A stretch of DNA of 64,000 nucleotides. Source: Ceratorhiza oryzae-sativae (Eukaryota > Basidiomycota > Agaricomycetes > Cantharellales > Ceratobasidiaceae). The notes beneath the pieces are model-generated. The model was not told the DNA's origin. It saw only the letters and a program-made list of their open reading frames with translations, and did no database searches. Below are positions 46,747 through 59,010 of this stretch, one piece after another; the first letter of the stretch is position 1; each line of letters starts with the position of its first letter. The stretch spans positions 248,001-312,000 of the forward strand of contig JARWMV010000235.1 of the NCBI GenBank assembly GCA_030998015.1. Direction: 5' to 3'. Both the position numbers and the translations under genes were made by a program.

Positions 46747-49375
46747 ATGTTTGGTGGGCTAGGTCAGTTTATCGACAACATCCTGGGTCGCCCTCCCAAA
46801 GGTGAGCATGAGCGCGGCAATCAAATGGCTACGCTATGATATTGAGGTATGGCCGACTAGCCAATGCGAATGATCCATATCGTCGAGAGTACATTCAAAG
46901 AGCCCAGCAGCAAAAACGTCGTAAGTAACAGGACGCACAATAAGTTAAATATTTATATTTTAACACCTGGAATAGTTACTCCCGCCGAGCTGGCCGCGGG
47001 ATATTCACAGCGTAAGCAGTCAAGAGTTTAGTTGTGGATAAGCCTGAGCTGACTATGGGTACAGAAATTGAAGGAGTTATTGGCCCGCTCTCTGATCATA
47101 GTGAGTATCTTGGTCATTTATCGGGTTCATACTTTTGAACTCTCTGATGCCTCCAGCACCAATGCCTGTTCGACCAATGTTATCCAACCCGAATATTTCG
47201 GTCGCATCGTCGTCGAACACAACCGGAGCAGGCTCTGCATCGTCGTCTACTCTTAACTTACCCACAAACAAGACTTCGCATACCGATAATCCTTCTGGTT
47301 CCACTTCTACCTTGACCCCGCCCACTCCCCAGCCGACCCAGCTTCCCGGCACAGTGCCGATTCAAACTGCTTCTAGCGCAAAACAAACATTGAATAGCTG
47401 TGTGCAATTGTTGGGACGTAGTAACCTCAAGTGAGAGCCCATCTCTGGACGATCTTAAGCTTTCGCGTTGATAAAAATCATCCAGGTACAATGTAGACGA
47501 ACTCATCAGCCGATGCGAGACACTTCAGAAACTCATCGACGATATGACATCTGGAACAAGGGACGAGAGTAAATTTGCCTACGAGATTACGAGGATCGAC
47601 GGGTAGGTCTGGGTTTTGTTTCACAAACAAAACAAAAAACCTAATTAAAATGTATAGTGACGCGAGGGATATTATCCGATTTCTTACAGAATGGAATAAG
47701 AAGAATGTCTACAGGCAAGCTCTTGGAAAAAAGGAAATGCACATACAGCTAGCCACATTCGATCGAACCATTGGGCGACGCTATCAGGAGCTCGCGGTAT
47801 GTTACAATACTATTCATTCGGCTATTTCAACATGCTGAGGCACGCTTGGGGTCAAGGCGATTGACGGGAGAATGGTTTCCCAACAAATTAGCCAAGTAAT
47901 ACGTGGCAATGAAGTATGTGCAGGCCTCGTGGTTGTTGCACCTCCTGTGCCTGACTGCATTTGCCAAATTACACAGCCTGAGGACAACCAAGTCCAGGAT
48001 TCTGAATTTCAGCAGCACGTCAGAGACCTAACCGGGCAAGATCCTGGCAAGGAGTATATCCTTAAGGGAAAGATTCGGCATCGCGAGAATGTGGCCATAG
48101 GTAGCAGTAACAATTTTGATGTCTACAAGGGCGAGCTTGTAGAAGGACAAGAGACGGTTGCTATCAAGATCTACCGCGAAAAAATCGTAATGGACCAGAA
48201 ATGTGTCAGGTTTGTCGAGAGGATGATGAGGCAGGTCTCGATCTGGACTTCGTTCAGCCACCCATCAATCCTTGAATGTCGTGGGATTGGTATGCAAGTG
48301 TCGCGAACGGCTGGGCTACCATTTGACAGACTTCAGTTGTAAGTAATTCCATGTTTACAGACAACTAACGCTTACCCTTTTTCAGTTATTTGGTTTCGCC
48401 TTATCTACCCAATGGCGACGCGGTGAGTTCAGGGTGTCGACTTTATGTCTCGTTTCTCATTCACTATCGTGATCCAGCCAACGTTTATCTCCAAGCGACG
48501 AAGGGCTGGAACATATGTTAATGTTCTGCGAATAGTATGTCTTACATCATATCAAGGCGAGCTGGCTACAATAATTGAATTTGGGATTAGATCCGAGATA
48601 CCGCGGTCGGGATACAATATTTGCACAGTCGCCAGGAGCCATGCGTCCATGCCAGCGTGCGTGGAGAAAACGTGCTCATTAAGAATGACGGCACGGCGTG
48701 TATCAACGGATTTGGGCTCACCAAGGCGAGTAGCAGTGGCCTCGTCTTCATCAACCAAATTGACCAGCCGCAAAAACACATTAGGCTCTGTCTGAGAAGA
48801 AACCGATTGAGCTTACGGGAAAGAACTTCCAAGTCCGGTGGATGGTATGTTCCGATTAGATTGATTTGGCTAGGAGTGTGCATCCAGCTGACCCGCGTAC
48901 AGGCACCGGAGCTTTTGACCCAGGACCGCCCTCCGCTTCGGACTACTTGTGATATCTGGTCGTGGTGAGTTTTCGAGTATGATTCTATTCAACTGGCTCA
49001 CGACAGGACACTGCTCTGTTTACTAGGGGCATGACCGCCTTGGAGGTAAGCCGCCCTCTCATTATGCCAAAGAGTTTACTGAGAAGACCCGTTCACTTCC
49101 TATAGCTAATCTCCGGTTTGCAGCCGTATCATGACATAGAAAGCGATTATGGAGTCCGCGATCGAATCGTTGACGGATATCTACCAGACGAGTCAAAATA
49201 TCCAGAATTTAGCACATACTCTCCTCAACCTGCGATGATGTGGGCATTACTTCAGAAATGTTGGAACATGAAGCCTGGAGAACGGCCCACGATAGACCAA
49301 GTCATTGCGGAACTCGATGAGATTGAGAGAGTTCAAATCACGAAGCAGGCAGAGGAGAAACATCGGTGGACGTAA
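46747..49375 (+). CDS. TKL-like pseudokinase B with N-terminal helical region
   Basis: Paralogue of the gene at 20341-22867. Short N-terminal exons begin MFGGLGQFIDNILGRPPK and go on with ANANDPYRREYIQRAQQQK, TPAELAAGYSQ and KLKELLARSLII. A Ser/Thr/Pro-rich linker follows, then helical segments (VDELISRCETLQKLIDDMTS; MHIQLATFDRTIGRRYQELA). The kinase fold spans about 48030-49375: VAIK (48157-48168), FSHPSILECRGIGMQ, APELL, CDIWSWGMTALE and a final KPGERPTIDQVIAELDEIE. The HRD position reads HAS (HASVRGENVLI, from 48648) and DFG reads NGF (48705-48713); the glycine loop IGSSNNFDVYKG is incomplete. It is therefore most likely catalytically dead. Splice sites fit throughout. Zn2Cys6 regulator B lies tail-to-tail 337 bp away. 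A switch-type signalling role is inference. Confidence 0.8.
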
Positions 49376-49712
49376 TGTTGCTACGTATTGGAGCCAATCC
49401 GAGTTTCTTGCTATTTCTTCAGTGATGGACTTCTCTATGTAAACCTCGATAGCAAGAGGCGTTTATTTTCGATGGACTTTGTTAGGAGTGCTATTCGCTA
49501 TATTCAACTGATAATTGTCATATCAGGCTGATTTTCAAAGTTTCCTAGTTGAACAGTTAACACTGGATTGTTAAATTTGTGTATAGAAGCACAAGCCGCT
49601 GAAGTGCAAAGCGCAAGAAAGCTAGGTACACACGTTACCAATTAGATCGAGAAAAATTTACGCAGACCTCAACCTCAACCGAGGGCTGCTTGGTCCATAG
49701 CAAATGTTGGCC
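49376..49712. other. Convergent 3' region between pseudokinase B and regulator B
   Basis: Short AT-rich spacer holding both 3' untranslated regions; no repeat recognised. Confidence 0.45.
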
Positions 49713-52700
49713 TCAATTCAATTGGCTGCCATGCATATACCCAGAATACCCGCTACCTCCAGCGCCTGGTGTAGCCGTCCCGCCGCCCGCGGTAAAAGGT
49801 ATGCCCTTTCCATACATATCCGGCGTGATGAGAGCAAAGTTGTCTTGCGCATTCGCAAACCATTCCGCGGCAAGCCCAGAATAGGGATCAATGGCGTTCT
49901 GTACAAATGCTGGATCTTGCGTCGTTTCCACTGTGCCCCGGAAGCACTGAGCAACGTCAGAGCACGCCAGTGGGTCAGGCGGAAACTCTTCCGCAGGCCC
50001 AGGGGCTGTTAGGATTTGGTGCCAGTGCTGATGAGGGACGCCAAAGTCGTGTTGAGGGTCGCCATGAGAGCTAGCGTAGGCAACATGCCGATGATGCTGA
50101 TGTTGAGGCGGGTAATAGGTGCTTTGGGGCACGACATGGTGATAATGGTGAACCTGTTGATGGGAATGGGCTTCAGGATAGATGTGGTAGTGTATTTGGA
50201 TTGGCTGCTGAGTATATTGCTGCCCTGCATAAGCTACTTGCTGCAATGGTCCAGGCGCCAAGCCCATACTATACGCTTGAGGCTGAGCGTATACATCCGC
50301 CAAAGTTGGCTGTGCCATCCCGCCCGCAATCGCGCCAGGTCCTGAATCGCCCGTCGCAGGGTTGGATTGGCGGATCTGTGATTTAGCTGCATTGGTGTAT
50401 TCTTGGTGAGCGGTGATATCGTCGTAGCTTGGAGGGGGGCCACCCTGGTCAGCCAATCTAGCTTCGGCGAAATACCCGTCATAGGTTTGATTCGACGCTG
50501 TGAGGTAGAGCCGATCCACAGGAGCCGATTCCAAACTCTGAGTGCACGCGATGTTATCCTGCGTCTCTGAAGAAGCCGCTGTGCTCTGGTTCCCAGTATT
50601 CATGGTACCGCGGGCAGCATCTGCACTTGAGGTTGTCGTTGTCGTTGAACCACCGCCTATATGCGCGTTGTTCGAACTGGAAGGTAGATGAGCATTTTTC
50701 TCGTTCGTCTTCGACCCTTCATTGGCTGGATTGTTGTCATCTGACGAGCCATTACCTGGTCCGCCGGAACTCCCCCCAGAACCCCCGCCGAGATGCCCCA
50801 GTACTTTCTTCCCCGAACCAATTTTCACGCCCCAGCGTCTCGCAAGTGCCAGAATACGCTCCTTCGCATCCTTAGCAGTGACAACCCAATATCCTGACTC
50901 GTCCAAACTTTCGAGACAAGCAATACCCGTCCTAACGCTTTCCATCGCCGCTGGGTCATCAGGCGCGAGTAGAAGTATCGTGCAGGCGCTGTAGACAACA
51001 TATGGCAACGTGACGCAGGGAGAAGAGAGCGGGATGTGTCGCACAAGACCAATTATTTGAAGCGAAGAGGCCCGGGCGACACGGAATGCGAGAGTGCGAT
51101 AGCGGCGAATGATGTGGGAAGAGTGATTAGGCTGGGAAGGATCGGTTGTTGCGTCAATACGCATTGACTCCTCGGGAAGGGGACGAGGGGACAAGAAGGG
51201 CCTCGAAGCAACGATGCTCGCAAGATGGGTAAACAGACTATAAGATATTTGAATCAAGTCGCATATTCGGTAGAAAACGAGGGATAAACATACTGAAGAT
51301 AGACCAAGCCGTTTTCTTTCTTCCTCATTACGCCCGTAGAGCGAAGCCAAGCTGGCATCTCGTCAAGGAAGCGCTGGATAGTGAGATTGTTGCGAGTGAC
51401 AAGCTCGAGGTCTTGTTGAGGAGTGCGCTTAGGAGCGTCAAACGAGTATCTACAGGCGAAGGTGTGAGGAAGCCGTCAAGGGGGCCAAGGAAACGCTTGG
51501 TGCTCACATTCCCTCGAACAAAGTGTCAGTCAACCGAATTAAATCACGAGTGACCTCCCATCCAGCCTGGTTCATCATATCTCCTAGTCCTAGAACGCGA
51601 GGATCCCACCAGGCAATATTTAGGTCCGGGTTGGCAGCTACGCCAGCCCGCTGTGCAGGGGTCCCACCATTGTCGGCTGAGAGAGACGAGTGACGCGGAG
51701 TGGTGATCATCCGCCTGTCGATCAGGGGGTGCATCCCCATACATATCGCACAGAACCTACAGACCGTGTTTCAGCGAGACGCATATAGGTGTAGGACCAA
51801 ACAACGACAAATTATATTCGAGCTCACCGGTCCTTGTTGTAGATCGCCCAGAATACGAAATTTCGTGCCTCAAATAGTCTCTGGGTAAGTACACCACGGC
51901 GCAAAAGTGGGGTGGCATCTAGGTGCATTCCAAGCCGAATTGCTAAGGCACATGTGATGCCTAGGGCAGTACTCCATCAGCTTCATTAGTCAAAATACAC
52001 CGCAAGGCGACCTACCGAGTATCGTCCAGGTAGCGGGCGCGCGGGCATGACCCAACTCCCAAGTAGCCATTATGAGCATTGCTTGTACAGTCGCCAAGCG
52101 CGGATTTGCGGCCTCAGAGAGGACCCGAGTTTCAGCCCGCCTATAGAATCGCTCACTCATTTCAAGATTCCCGTGAAAGAGTGCAGCTATGGCGAACACC
52201 GCATCAAGCAGGAGAGGGCTGATGAACTGCGCAAGGTCCGCAGCGGGCTCGACGGTCGCTGCTCTTGGAACACTTAGCGGGTTTGGAAAGGGTGAGTTGG
52301 AAGCTGGTGCCTGGGGTGGGGTTGGCTCGCCAGGATGAGCCGCCTCTGAGCAAACAGCGTACGCAGCGAGAAACGGGACAGGCGCAATATATGGCAAATG
52401 CATGCGCTGCCAGTCCCAGAACTGAGAAAGGAGCTCGTGCTCGGCCGCCAGACTGATTAGTGGGACATAACTGGCCATGCCCAAGTCCAATTGATCCGCG
52501 CTCTGAGCTTCGATCGTAGATTGCTCGGGAGCGGCGAGAGTGATGGACTCAACAACGTTAGCCGCGTCGTCCGGAGGAACAAACTCGGAGCCGTCCTCGT
52601 TCTGAGCTTCCGTGGCGCGTGTTGATGCCGCGAGCGAGGGTCCAGACACAGGGTTGGCAGAAGGACCGTGCTGTGACACAGGTTCGACATCAAGGTCCAG

Positions 52701-53062
52701 ACGCCCAAGAGCGTCGCCTACACCAGCATTCTGGAGGATGCTCTCAAGGAGGGTCACACGCGCCTCTAACGCTGCGACGTAATTCTTTTGCGCAGGTCTA
52801 AAGCGTTGTCAGCCCAGGATGATAACTTCAACTCTTGCTTTCTGACCTTCGCTGATCCAGGGTTGCATCGTACACGCACTCATAGCTACTCTTTTCACAC
52901 AAAGAGCAAACTGGAACTTTGCCATCGCACTTGAAAACGCCAACGAAAAAATCGAATTCAGCCTCAATTAGAAGCACCTAATTAATGATTACCTACTTTG
53001 CGTTTCCGCCTTCGACATGAGTCACAAGCAAGGGCGATCTTCCTTGCGCGGGGTTCTGCCAT
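49713..53062 (-). CDS. Zn2Cys6 transcription factor B
   Basis: Intact paralogue of regulator A. Exons (5' to 3'): 53062-52997, 52929-52847, 52797-52016, 51960-51828, 51756-51508, 51449-51294 and 51237-49713; the sum is exactly 998 codons. The zinc cluster reads CDSCRRRKRK, then CDGKVPVCSLC and a last Cys. A coiled coil follows (YVAALEARVTLLESIL). The fungal-specific transcription factor domain covers roughly residues 130-560 (FWDWQRMHLPYIAPVPFL; IRRYRTLAFRVARA; LPYVVYSACTILLLAPDDPA). The tail of about 350 residues is Ser/Gly then His/Gln/Tyr-rich and disordered. The first intron uses a normal GT donor (GTAGGT), unlike regulators A and C. Nuclear; DNA target unknown. Its neighbour is pseudokinase B. 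Confidence 0.93.
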
Positions 53063-53421
53063 TCAGCTATATGCGAAATACGAATATCCACGGGTTAGTT
53101 GGCGGAGGTTTGACCCGCAAATGTCCCATGGCCACATATATATACTAAGCGCTTCGGCGATGTTTAGGTAAGCCACCAGCTCGGCCATGGACAAGAGTGT
53201 TATTAAACCTGTAAGGCATTCCCAATAATGCAAACATCAGCCTAAGATTCTCTTCAGTGTATTTTTCACATAAAAAATATTGAACCCATGGATCCAGTCA
53301 ACTCAGGTGATGAGAAGTTATCGATTCTCCTATGGTCAAAATGCCTATTAAAGCTTCGAGAGATGCATGGTATCAAAAATACAGCTTGGATCTAGTTTCT
53401 CTCAAAAAACACTACATCGGA
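53063..53421. promoter_or_regulatory. Promoter side of regulator B / 3' side of GH105
   Basis: 359 bp between two minus-strand genes. A TATATATA near 53136-53143 on either strand could serve regulator B, about 75 bp before its start. Confidence 0.4.
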
Positions 53422-54950
53422 CTACTGTCCAGTCGCTTTTTCGTACTCCACAGACGCCATTATAAATGGACCAACCCCTTTGAGGTCGTTCTTTTTTGTC
53501 GCGACGGAGATGTAGTACTACAAGAAAACTCAGCACCAGGTCACTTTTAGAAGTCGAGTAGGTGCTCACTGCGTAATCGCCCTTTCCGCTCAGACTCCCA
53601 ACCTGCGCAGCGGTGAGTATCCCCAGCGAGCGTGACTTATACCATCACTTACCGATACCGTTCCCGTGTATCCCAGTGTGCTATATGTCATGTAAAGTTA
53701 ATGGCACTCAAAAAAGCCAAAGTTGCGACAAATTACCCATCCGATTCTTGGACGACAAATTTGTTGATGATGTACTTGTACGCTTTCTCCGCCACTGGAA
53801 AGTATGTCGTCCTGTCCAGGAACCCGAGGCGAATACCTTTCAGTAGCGCATATACGAACATGGCACTGCCGGAAGATTCAATATAGTTGCCACTTCTCCC
53901 TGGTTGGGACATGACAAGCCACCATCCACCCGTGCTGGAGTCCGCAGCACTCTTCAATGCTGGCGCAAGGCGTTGGAAATATGATAGGAGTGTAGCACGA
54001 CCCGAATTAGAAGATGGAATCCATTCGAGAATGTCCGCAAGTGACATAGCGTACCATCCCAGGGCCCGATCCCATACTTCGGGAGAGTGGCCGGTGCCAG
54101 CGGCTGCCCACACTGCTTTGCCCGAAGCATCATACCCATGATAGAGGAGACCAGTCGTGCTATTACGCAAGTGCTGTTCGGCGAGGGTGTACTGCTTCAC
54201 GATGTCCGACCTATGAAGGATTTTATACATAGGGCCTAACAGTTTGTGTAGTATAATTACCATGCAGTGCTGTTCGTCGGGTTATACTTTGCTGTATAAG
54301 TGGCATAAAAGTTGTCCGCCATGTAAATCCCTAATTGAAACGAACAAACAAAATATTGGATGTATGGTTTGCGTGAATAAATTTCACTGACCGTCTAGCC
54401 ATTGCTGGTTTTGATAAGTCGAACGATGCCAAAACGCTCCTTCAGGGGTTCGAGGCTGGGAGTACAACTGGGACATAAGTGAAGTTGCTGCCGTCCTGTA
54501 TTTGGCTTGTCCAGTCTTTTCGTAGGAGAATATCAAAGCCTCTCCTTGACGAATCGGGTCCTAGCCAAACAGCTTCTTTATATATTGGGCTCCGATTCAT
54601 ACATGCGATCCAAACTCACCAAAGAATAATAACCTAGATCCCAGCCGCTAACAACCCCGGATGAAGAAACCATTTTGTTTGTTTGAGTCGTGATATAGTT
54701 TAGGTATTTAGCTGTCCCAGTTTTATTATAAACCATCTAAGCAACGTGTTTGAGTTTAGACCGCTAAGCAGTAGTAACGATAAGCGTATACCTCAAAACT
54801 CTTCTGGATAACGCCGGTCTCGTACGAAACGCCACTGGAAGAGGCCTCGCCTCGTGAGATAACCGAATCAGCCATCCAAGTCGAATAAGGAGATGCCGCA
54901 AGGGCCCCAATTGAACCAAATATTATAAGTAACGAGTGATACATCATCAA
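53422..54950 (-). CDS. GH105 unsaturated rhamnogalacturonyl hydrolase, secreted
   Basis: Hydrolyses unsaturated sugar ends left by pectin lyases on rhamnogalacturonan. Eight exons: 54950-54792, 54736-54620, 54560-54392, 54330-54261, 54210-53737, 53680-53653, 53602-53570 and 53517-53422; the sum is exactly 382 codons (381 residues, normal for the family). Signal peptide: MMYHSLLIIFGSIGALAAS. Family signatures: GWDLGYYSL, DPIRQGEALIFSYEKTG, the catalytic-site region VWDRALGWYAMSLADILEW, and NYIESSGSAMFVYALLKGIR. The C-terminus reads GTLGYTGTVS, VGSLSGKGDYA and YYISVATKKNDLKGVGPFIM across tiny exons of 28 and 33 nt, and ends at a TAG (53422-53424). Position suggests no cluster; substrate follows from family. 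Pectin use would suit a plant-associated fungus. Confidence 0.92.
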
Positions 54951-56099
54951 GGGGCTAGGTCAATGAGGGATTGTGAGATTCGGCCTAACGAACCGCCAAG
55001 ACGCATATATAGATATCTGACGGTCCGCCCGGTCGTCCACGTGGCACGGCGAAGCTCTGTGTGCGAGCTCGGATGCGCAAGCATGCTTATTTATTCCAAT
55101 ATATCTGCGCTTTCGGGTAATTACTCCGTGTCCGGGGAACGAGGGCGGGCCGGTGGTTACATTATGTAACGGACATGAGTGACAGCCAAAAGATGACATC
55201 ACAAAACCATGGCTTGAACTCGGCTACGTCAACTGACCTGAATCAACTTAAGTGAGCATGTCTTCAGGAGCTACTGCACAGGTGAGCACACTAGGTTCAA
55301 CTTTGATGTGTTGCGACAAGCCCGGTTGAATTGGCGTAGGATGGAGCGTGGAAGTCGAGGGAGCAGGGAGAAGAGGCGAAGTACGCGAAAGCTAAGGTAC
55401 GACGAGCGTTGTGACTGTAAGTGGATCAATCGACTGGAACCCGAATATAGGAGCATGAACAATTAGCAGCCCTCCGCGCCAAGATGGAGGCCGAAGAGGG
55501 AAACAAGGCGAGAACAGGCGATTTAGGTATTGAAGGAGGCTATGGGGGTCAAGAGTCTCTGGAGGATCGCTATGCAACCACAAGCGGCGAACACTAGTAT
55601 GCTGGTGCAGGCCGCAAGTTCTGCGCAGCGATTTGAAGCATAAAGGTGTTCTGAATCGAAAGCGTTGTTCAGAAAATCCTGTTATTGGAACCACGCAAGT
55701 TACCGAAATGGTGTGATTTACGAGGGCTGTTTTATTTCCTGCTGAAGCTGCATGCATTAAGCGTCAGGAAACTCAGCCACTTCGGAAGTTCCACTTTTAC
55801 CCCTAGTTCATGACAGGTGATGACCCGAGATATCCAGGGGATTGTGCAGATCTCGCGGCGGGGACTAATCCCTCAACATATCTCAGTGGATTTGAAACCA
55901 AGACAGTGCTGGTGCACTATTCGGTCGTAGCTTCGTCTCGTAATGAGGCCGATCAGTCAAATAGCGAAATGGTACCGCGCCCGCCTCCGCTGTCTCACCA
56001 TCAGCCTGTCGCGTCTTGATAAGGAGGTGAGAAAACGAACGAACTGAGCATACTCTACATCTTATACATTCGCCCGTTATCAGAATATAAGTTATCGTT
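54951..56099. other. Intergenic region between divergent genes
   Basis: 1.1 kb between the GH105 start (-) and regulator C start (+). TATA-like CATATATAGATAT lies near 55003 in the right place for GH105. No gene recognised. Confidence 0.45.
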
Positions 56100-58747
56100 A
56101 TGGCCCCAACCACATTGCCTAGTACCTCCAAGGCTGGCGGCCAATCAAAGGTCTCACTTGCTTGCGATTTTTGCAGATCCCGCAAGCGCAAGGCACGTCA
56201 AAGTTTTATATATTTTTGTTAAAATTATTAATGGTGACCGTTTTAAACAGTGTGATGGAGTTCGTCCCGTCTGCGGTCATTGCAAGTTGACCAAAAACAC
56301 ATGCACATTCAACGTTCACGCGGACAAGAGAAAGTGAGCGTAGCGTGTTTTTTTTTCTTACTAGACTGCACCAATCAGTCCATTCTGTAAAGGCCCCCAT
56401 CCAAGACCTACGTGTCAGCTCTTGAGGCGCGTGTAAGGACACTCGAGGCGCTTCTTCAAGCATCTTCGCTCGAGATCCCCCCGTCGGATGTCGAGATCCA
56501 GAATGACCCAAAAAATGAGCCCGAACTCGCTGCACGTGCGATGGCCAAGCCCGATCGGCCCGTGAAGCCTCTCGATCCTCGCGCAGACAAGGAACGTTTG
56601 CCTGAAGAGAGTGGGGCGACCGCCGCAGCGCTTGCAGATATAGGCCAACTTCGATTGGAAGTGGAAACGAGCAACACTAAACCCTCAGGCGAGGCTACCA
56701 GCTTTACGTATTTCGGTCCGACATCGAGTCGATTCTTGTCAAATATCGCGGACATTCAAGCTGGAAACCCCATGGATACCCTGCCTAAAGATCTCGGCTA
56801 CACCAAATGCTTTGAAGACAGTAACGACGATGAGATCTTTGATACTTTCTGGAACTGGCAACGTATTCATTTCCCGATCGTCAATCCTGAAAACTTTTTG
56901 ACCGAATACAATGCTGGCAAGCGTAACTCTGAGTTCGTGTCGCCACTGCTTTTGGACATCATCTACGGTTTTGGCGAGAACTTTGGACAACGCCGTAGCA
57001 TTGAACGGAGCAACGCATACTTTCAGAGGGCAGAGTCTGCGGTTATGGTCGAAATTGGCACTCCGCGGGTCGCCACCATCCAAGGAATATTGTTGATGTC
57101 AATGTTCCAGATGGGCAACGGGAAGATACCCGTTGCTTGGATCTTGAACGGTTAGTGCCTGTGCCATTGTGTTCTGCTATACCCCAGTTAACAAGGTGTT
57201 ACATCAGGGATGTCGGTGGCGTTGTCTACTCGATTGGGTTTACACATCGACTCTTCCACATTGGTTTCTCAGGGCAAGATGTCTCAAACCGTTCATGATG
57301 CCCGTATAGAGACGTTCTGGGCGGTTTTTGTAATTGACAGGTGCGATAAAGTGGCTTTGTTTGAACTATTTATCTGATATGCGATAGGCTGCATTCAACG
57401 ATTATGGGAGTTCATCCTATGCATAGTAGACGTTCAATTTCCACTCGCCGCCCTTCTGAATACGATCGGATTCCCTTTATGCCTTCCAGCATCGAGTTGG
57501 CTGGCGCGCCTCCTGTGGCATCGTCTACTCCCAAGAACCAAGAGCTCCCGATTGTTGCTTGGCATTCACTCCGACATCTAGTTGACGTTGTTGAGTGTAT
57601 GCTTGCGGATATGTGAGTGTCTATGTTCTACGGCCGTTCAGATCAATTGAATTAGATATTAGATATTCATTCGATGCTCCAAAGCGAAGCACCAGTCAAG
57701 ATTATGACCTTGTAACCAAGAACATGCTCACGCTTCAAGCCTACATCGATGATATGCCAAGCCCACTGCGTATCACAGCTGCATTGCGAGGTGAAGACCC
57801 GTGCCTCGCTTTCTTCCAGTGAGCCTAATTCTAAATACCGCTACATCTGACTAACTCGCATCAGTGTGTATCTCAATCTATTTACCATTCTCCTGAACCG
57901 ACCGTTTGTCGGACCGCGGCCTCCGGCAGCTAATGACACCAACCAGAACGAAGCTACCGCACTGGACATTGAGCGCCGCTGCCGGGCGCTTGCTTTCGGC
58001 CACTGTCGCAAGGCCGCGTTGCGGATTATTGATCTTCTCCGCCACCTGCCGAAAGCCTCTCCCTGTTTCACAACACCATATTTCATCTTCAGTGCTTCAA
58101 CCGTCTTGCTCCTGTCTCCCAATGATCACTACGCCATCCGTGGGGTTCAGGCAGGGCTCAAGTGCCTGGACGACCTAGAGGAAGGTTCTTACTGGGTGGA
58201 TGCAGTTATTGATGCTCGCTCAAGGATCCTGGCCCTGGCTCAACGCTGGGGCGCCAGTCTTTTGTTCAGTGGAGCGGCGGATAGCTTGCCTTCCCCTGGC
58301 ACCAGCGCAGACGGTAGCTCTCCAGAAGCCCCGCGTGATCCTTCCGTACCTCCTCCAGCCGAACCCCCCAACCAGCCACCTCAGCCATCGCCTGCCTCGT
58401 CATCCCAGTACCAGCAGCATCAACAGCCACCATCACAGGGCTACACCTGGTCGATTTCTTCTGAACAAAATCTCTACGCTCAAAACCTGGACACCATGTA
58501 TCTTGACGCGATTCCCGAGGCGGCAGATATGATTCCTTGGGCTGGTGCGGTCGAGCCTTCGTGGGGTACTATGGGAACGCAGCAGGCACCCGAATACACA
58601 ATTCCTGGGTGGGAGTTTAATGTAGGCCGGGCAGGCAATGGGTATACGCCTTACCAGATGCCTCACCATTCTGCTTTCGGGGGCGTAGTCGACCCATCTT
58701 TGGATGCGTATATTGCTGGGATGGGTCAAAGCGGAGTGACGCGTTGA
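56100..58747 (+). CDS. Zn2Cys6 transcription factor C
   Basis: Third member of the family in this window, shorter and more diverged. Exons: 56100-56192, 56251-56333, 56393-57150, 57208-57340, 57388-57612, 57663-57818 and 57865-58747; the sum is exactly 777 codons (776 residues). Cluster: CDFCRSRKRK, then CDGVRPVCGHC and a last Cys; coiled coil TYVSALEARVRTLEALLQ. The middle homology region includes FWNWQRIHFPIVNPENFL, ESAVMVEIGTPRVATIQGIL and RRCRALAFGHCRKAALRI. The Gln/Pro-rich tail contains a possible acidic activation patch. Exons 2, 4 and 6 match regulators A and B in length (83, 133, 156 nt). The first intron uses a GC donor (GCACGT). No pseudokinase gene adjoins it; GH105 is the upstream divergent neighbour. 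Confidence 0.93.
56193..56250 (+). other. GC-AG intron inside the zinc cluster of regulator C
   Basis: Starts GCACGT after the RKRK codons and ends AAACAG before the third cysteine, at the same codon as in regulator A. No GT donor nearby keeps the frame. Confidence 0.75.
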
Positions 58748-59010
58748 TCTGCTATGAAATTTTTAGCACTGTACTTTACTATAAAATGGTGTTATTGTGT
58801 TTGTAGTTCCGTTTGTAACAAATCTCAAAATATGGTGAACCCAGGCTTTAGACCGCCAGTTTCAGCGATTATGCACTCAAGAAATAATTCATTGGTATTC
58901 ACGCTTCAATCGGGATATTATAGACAATCCGGTCCGCCATCCTTGGGCGGATTATGTATTGGTTCATGTGATTCTTCCCCTCTCGTGATTCGAGTCCTGA
59001 ACCGTCCTGT

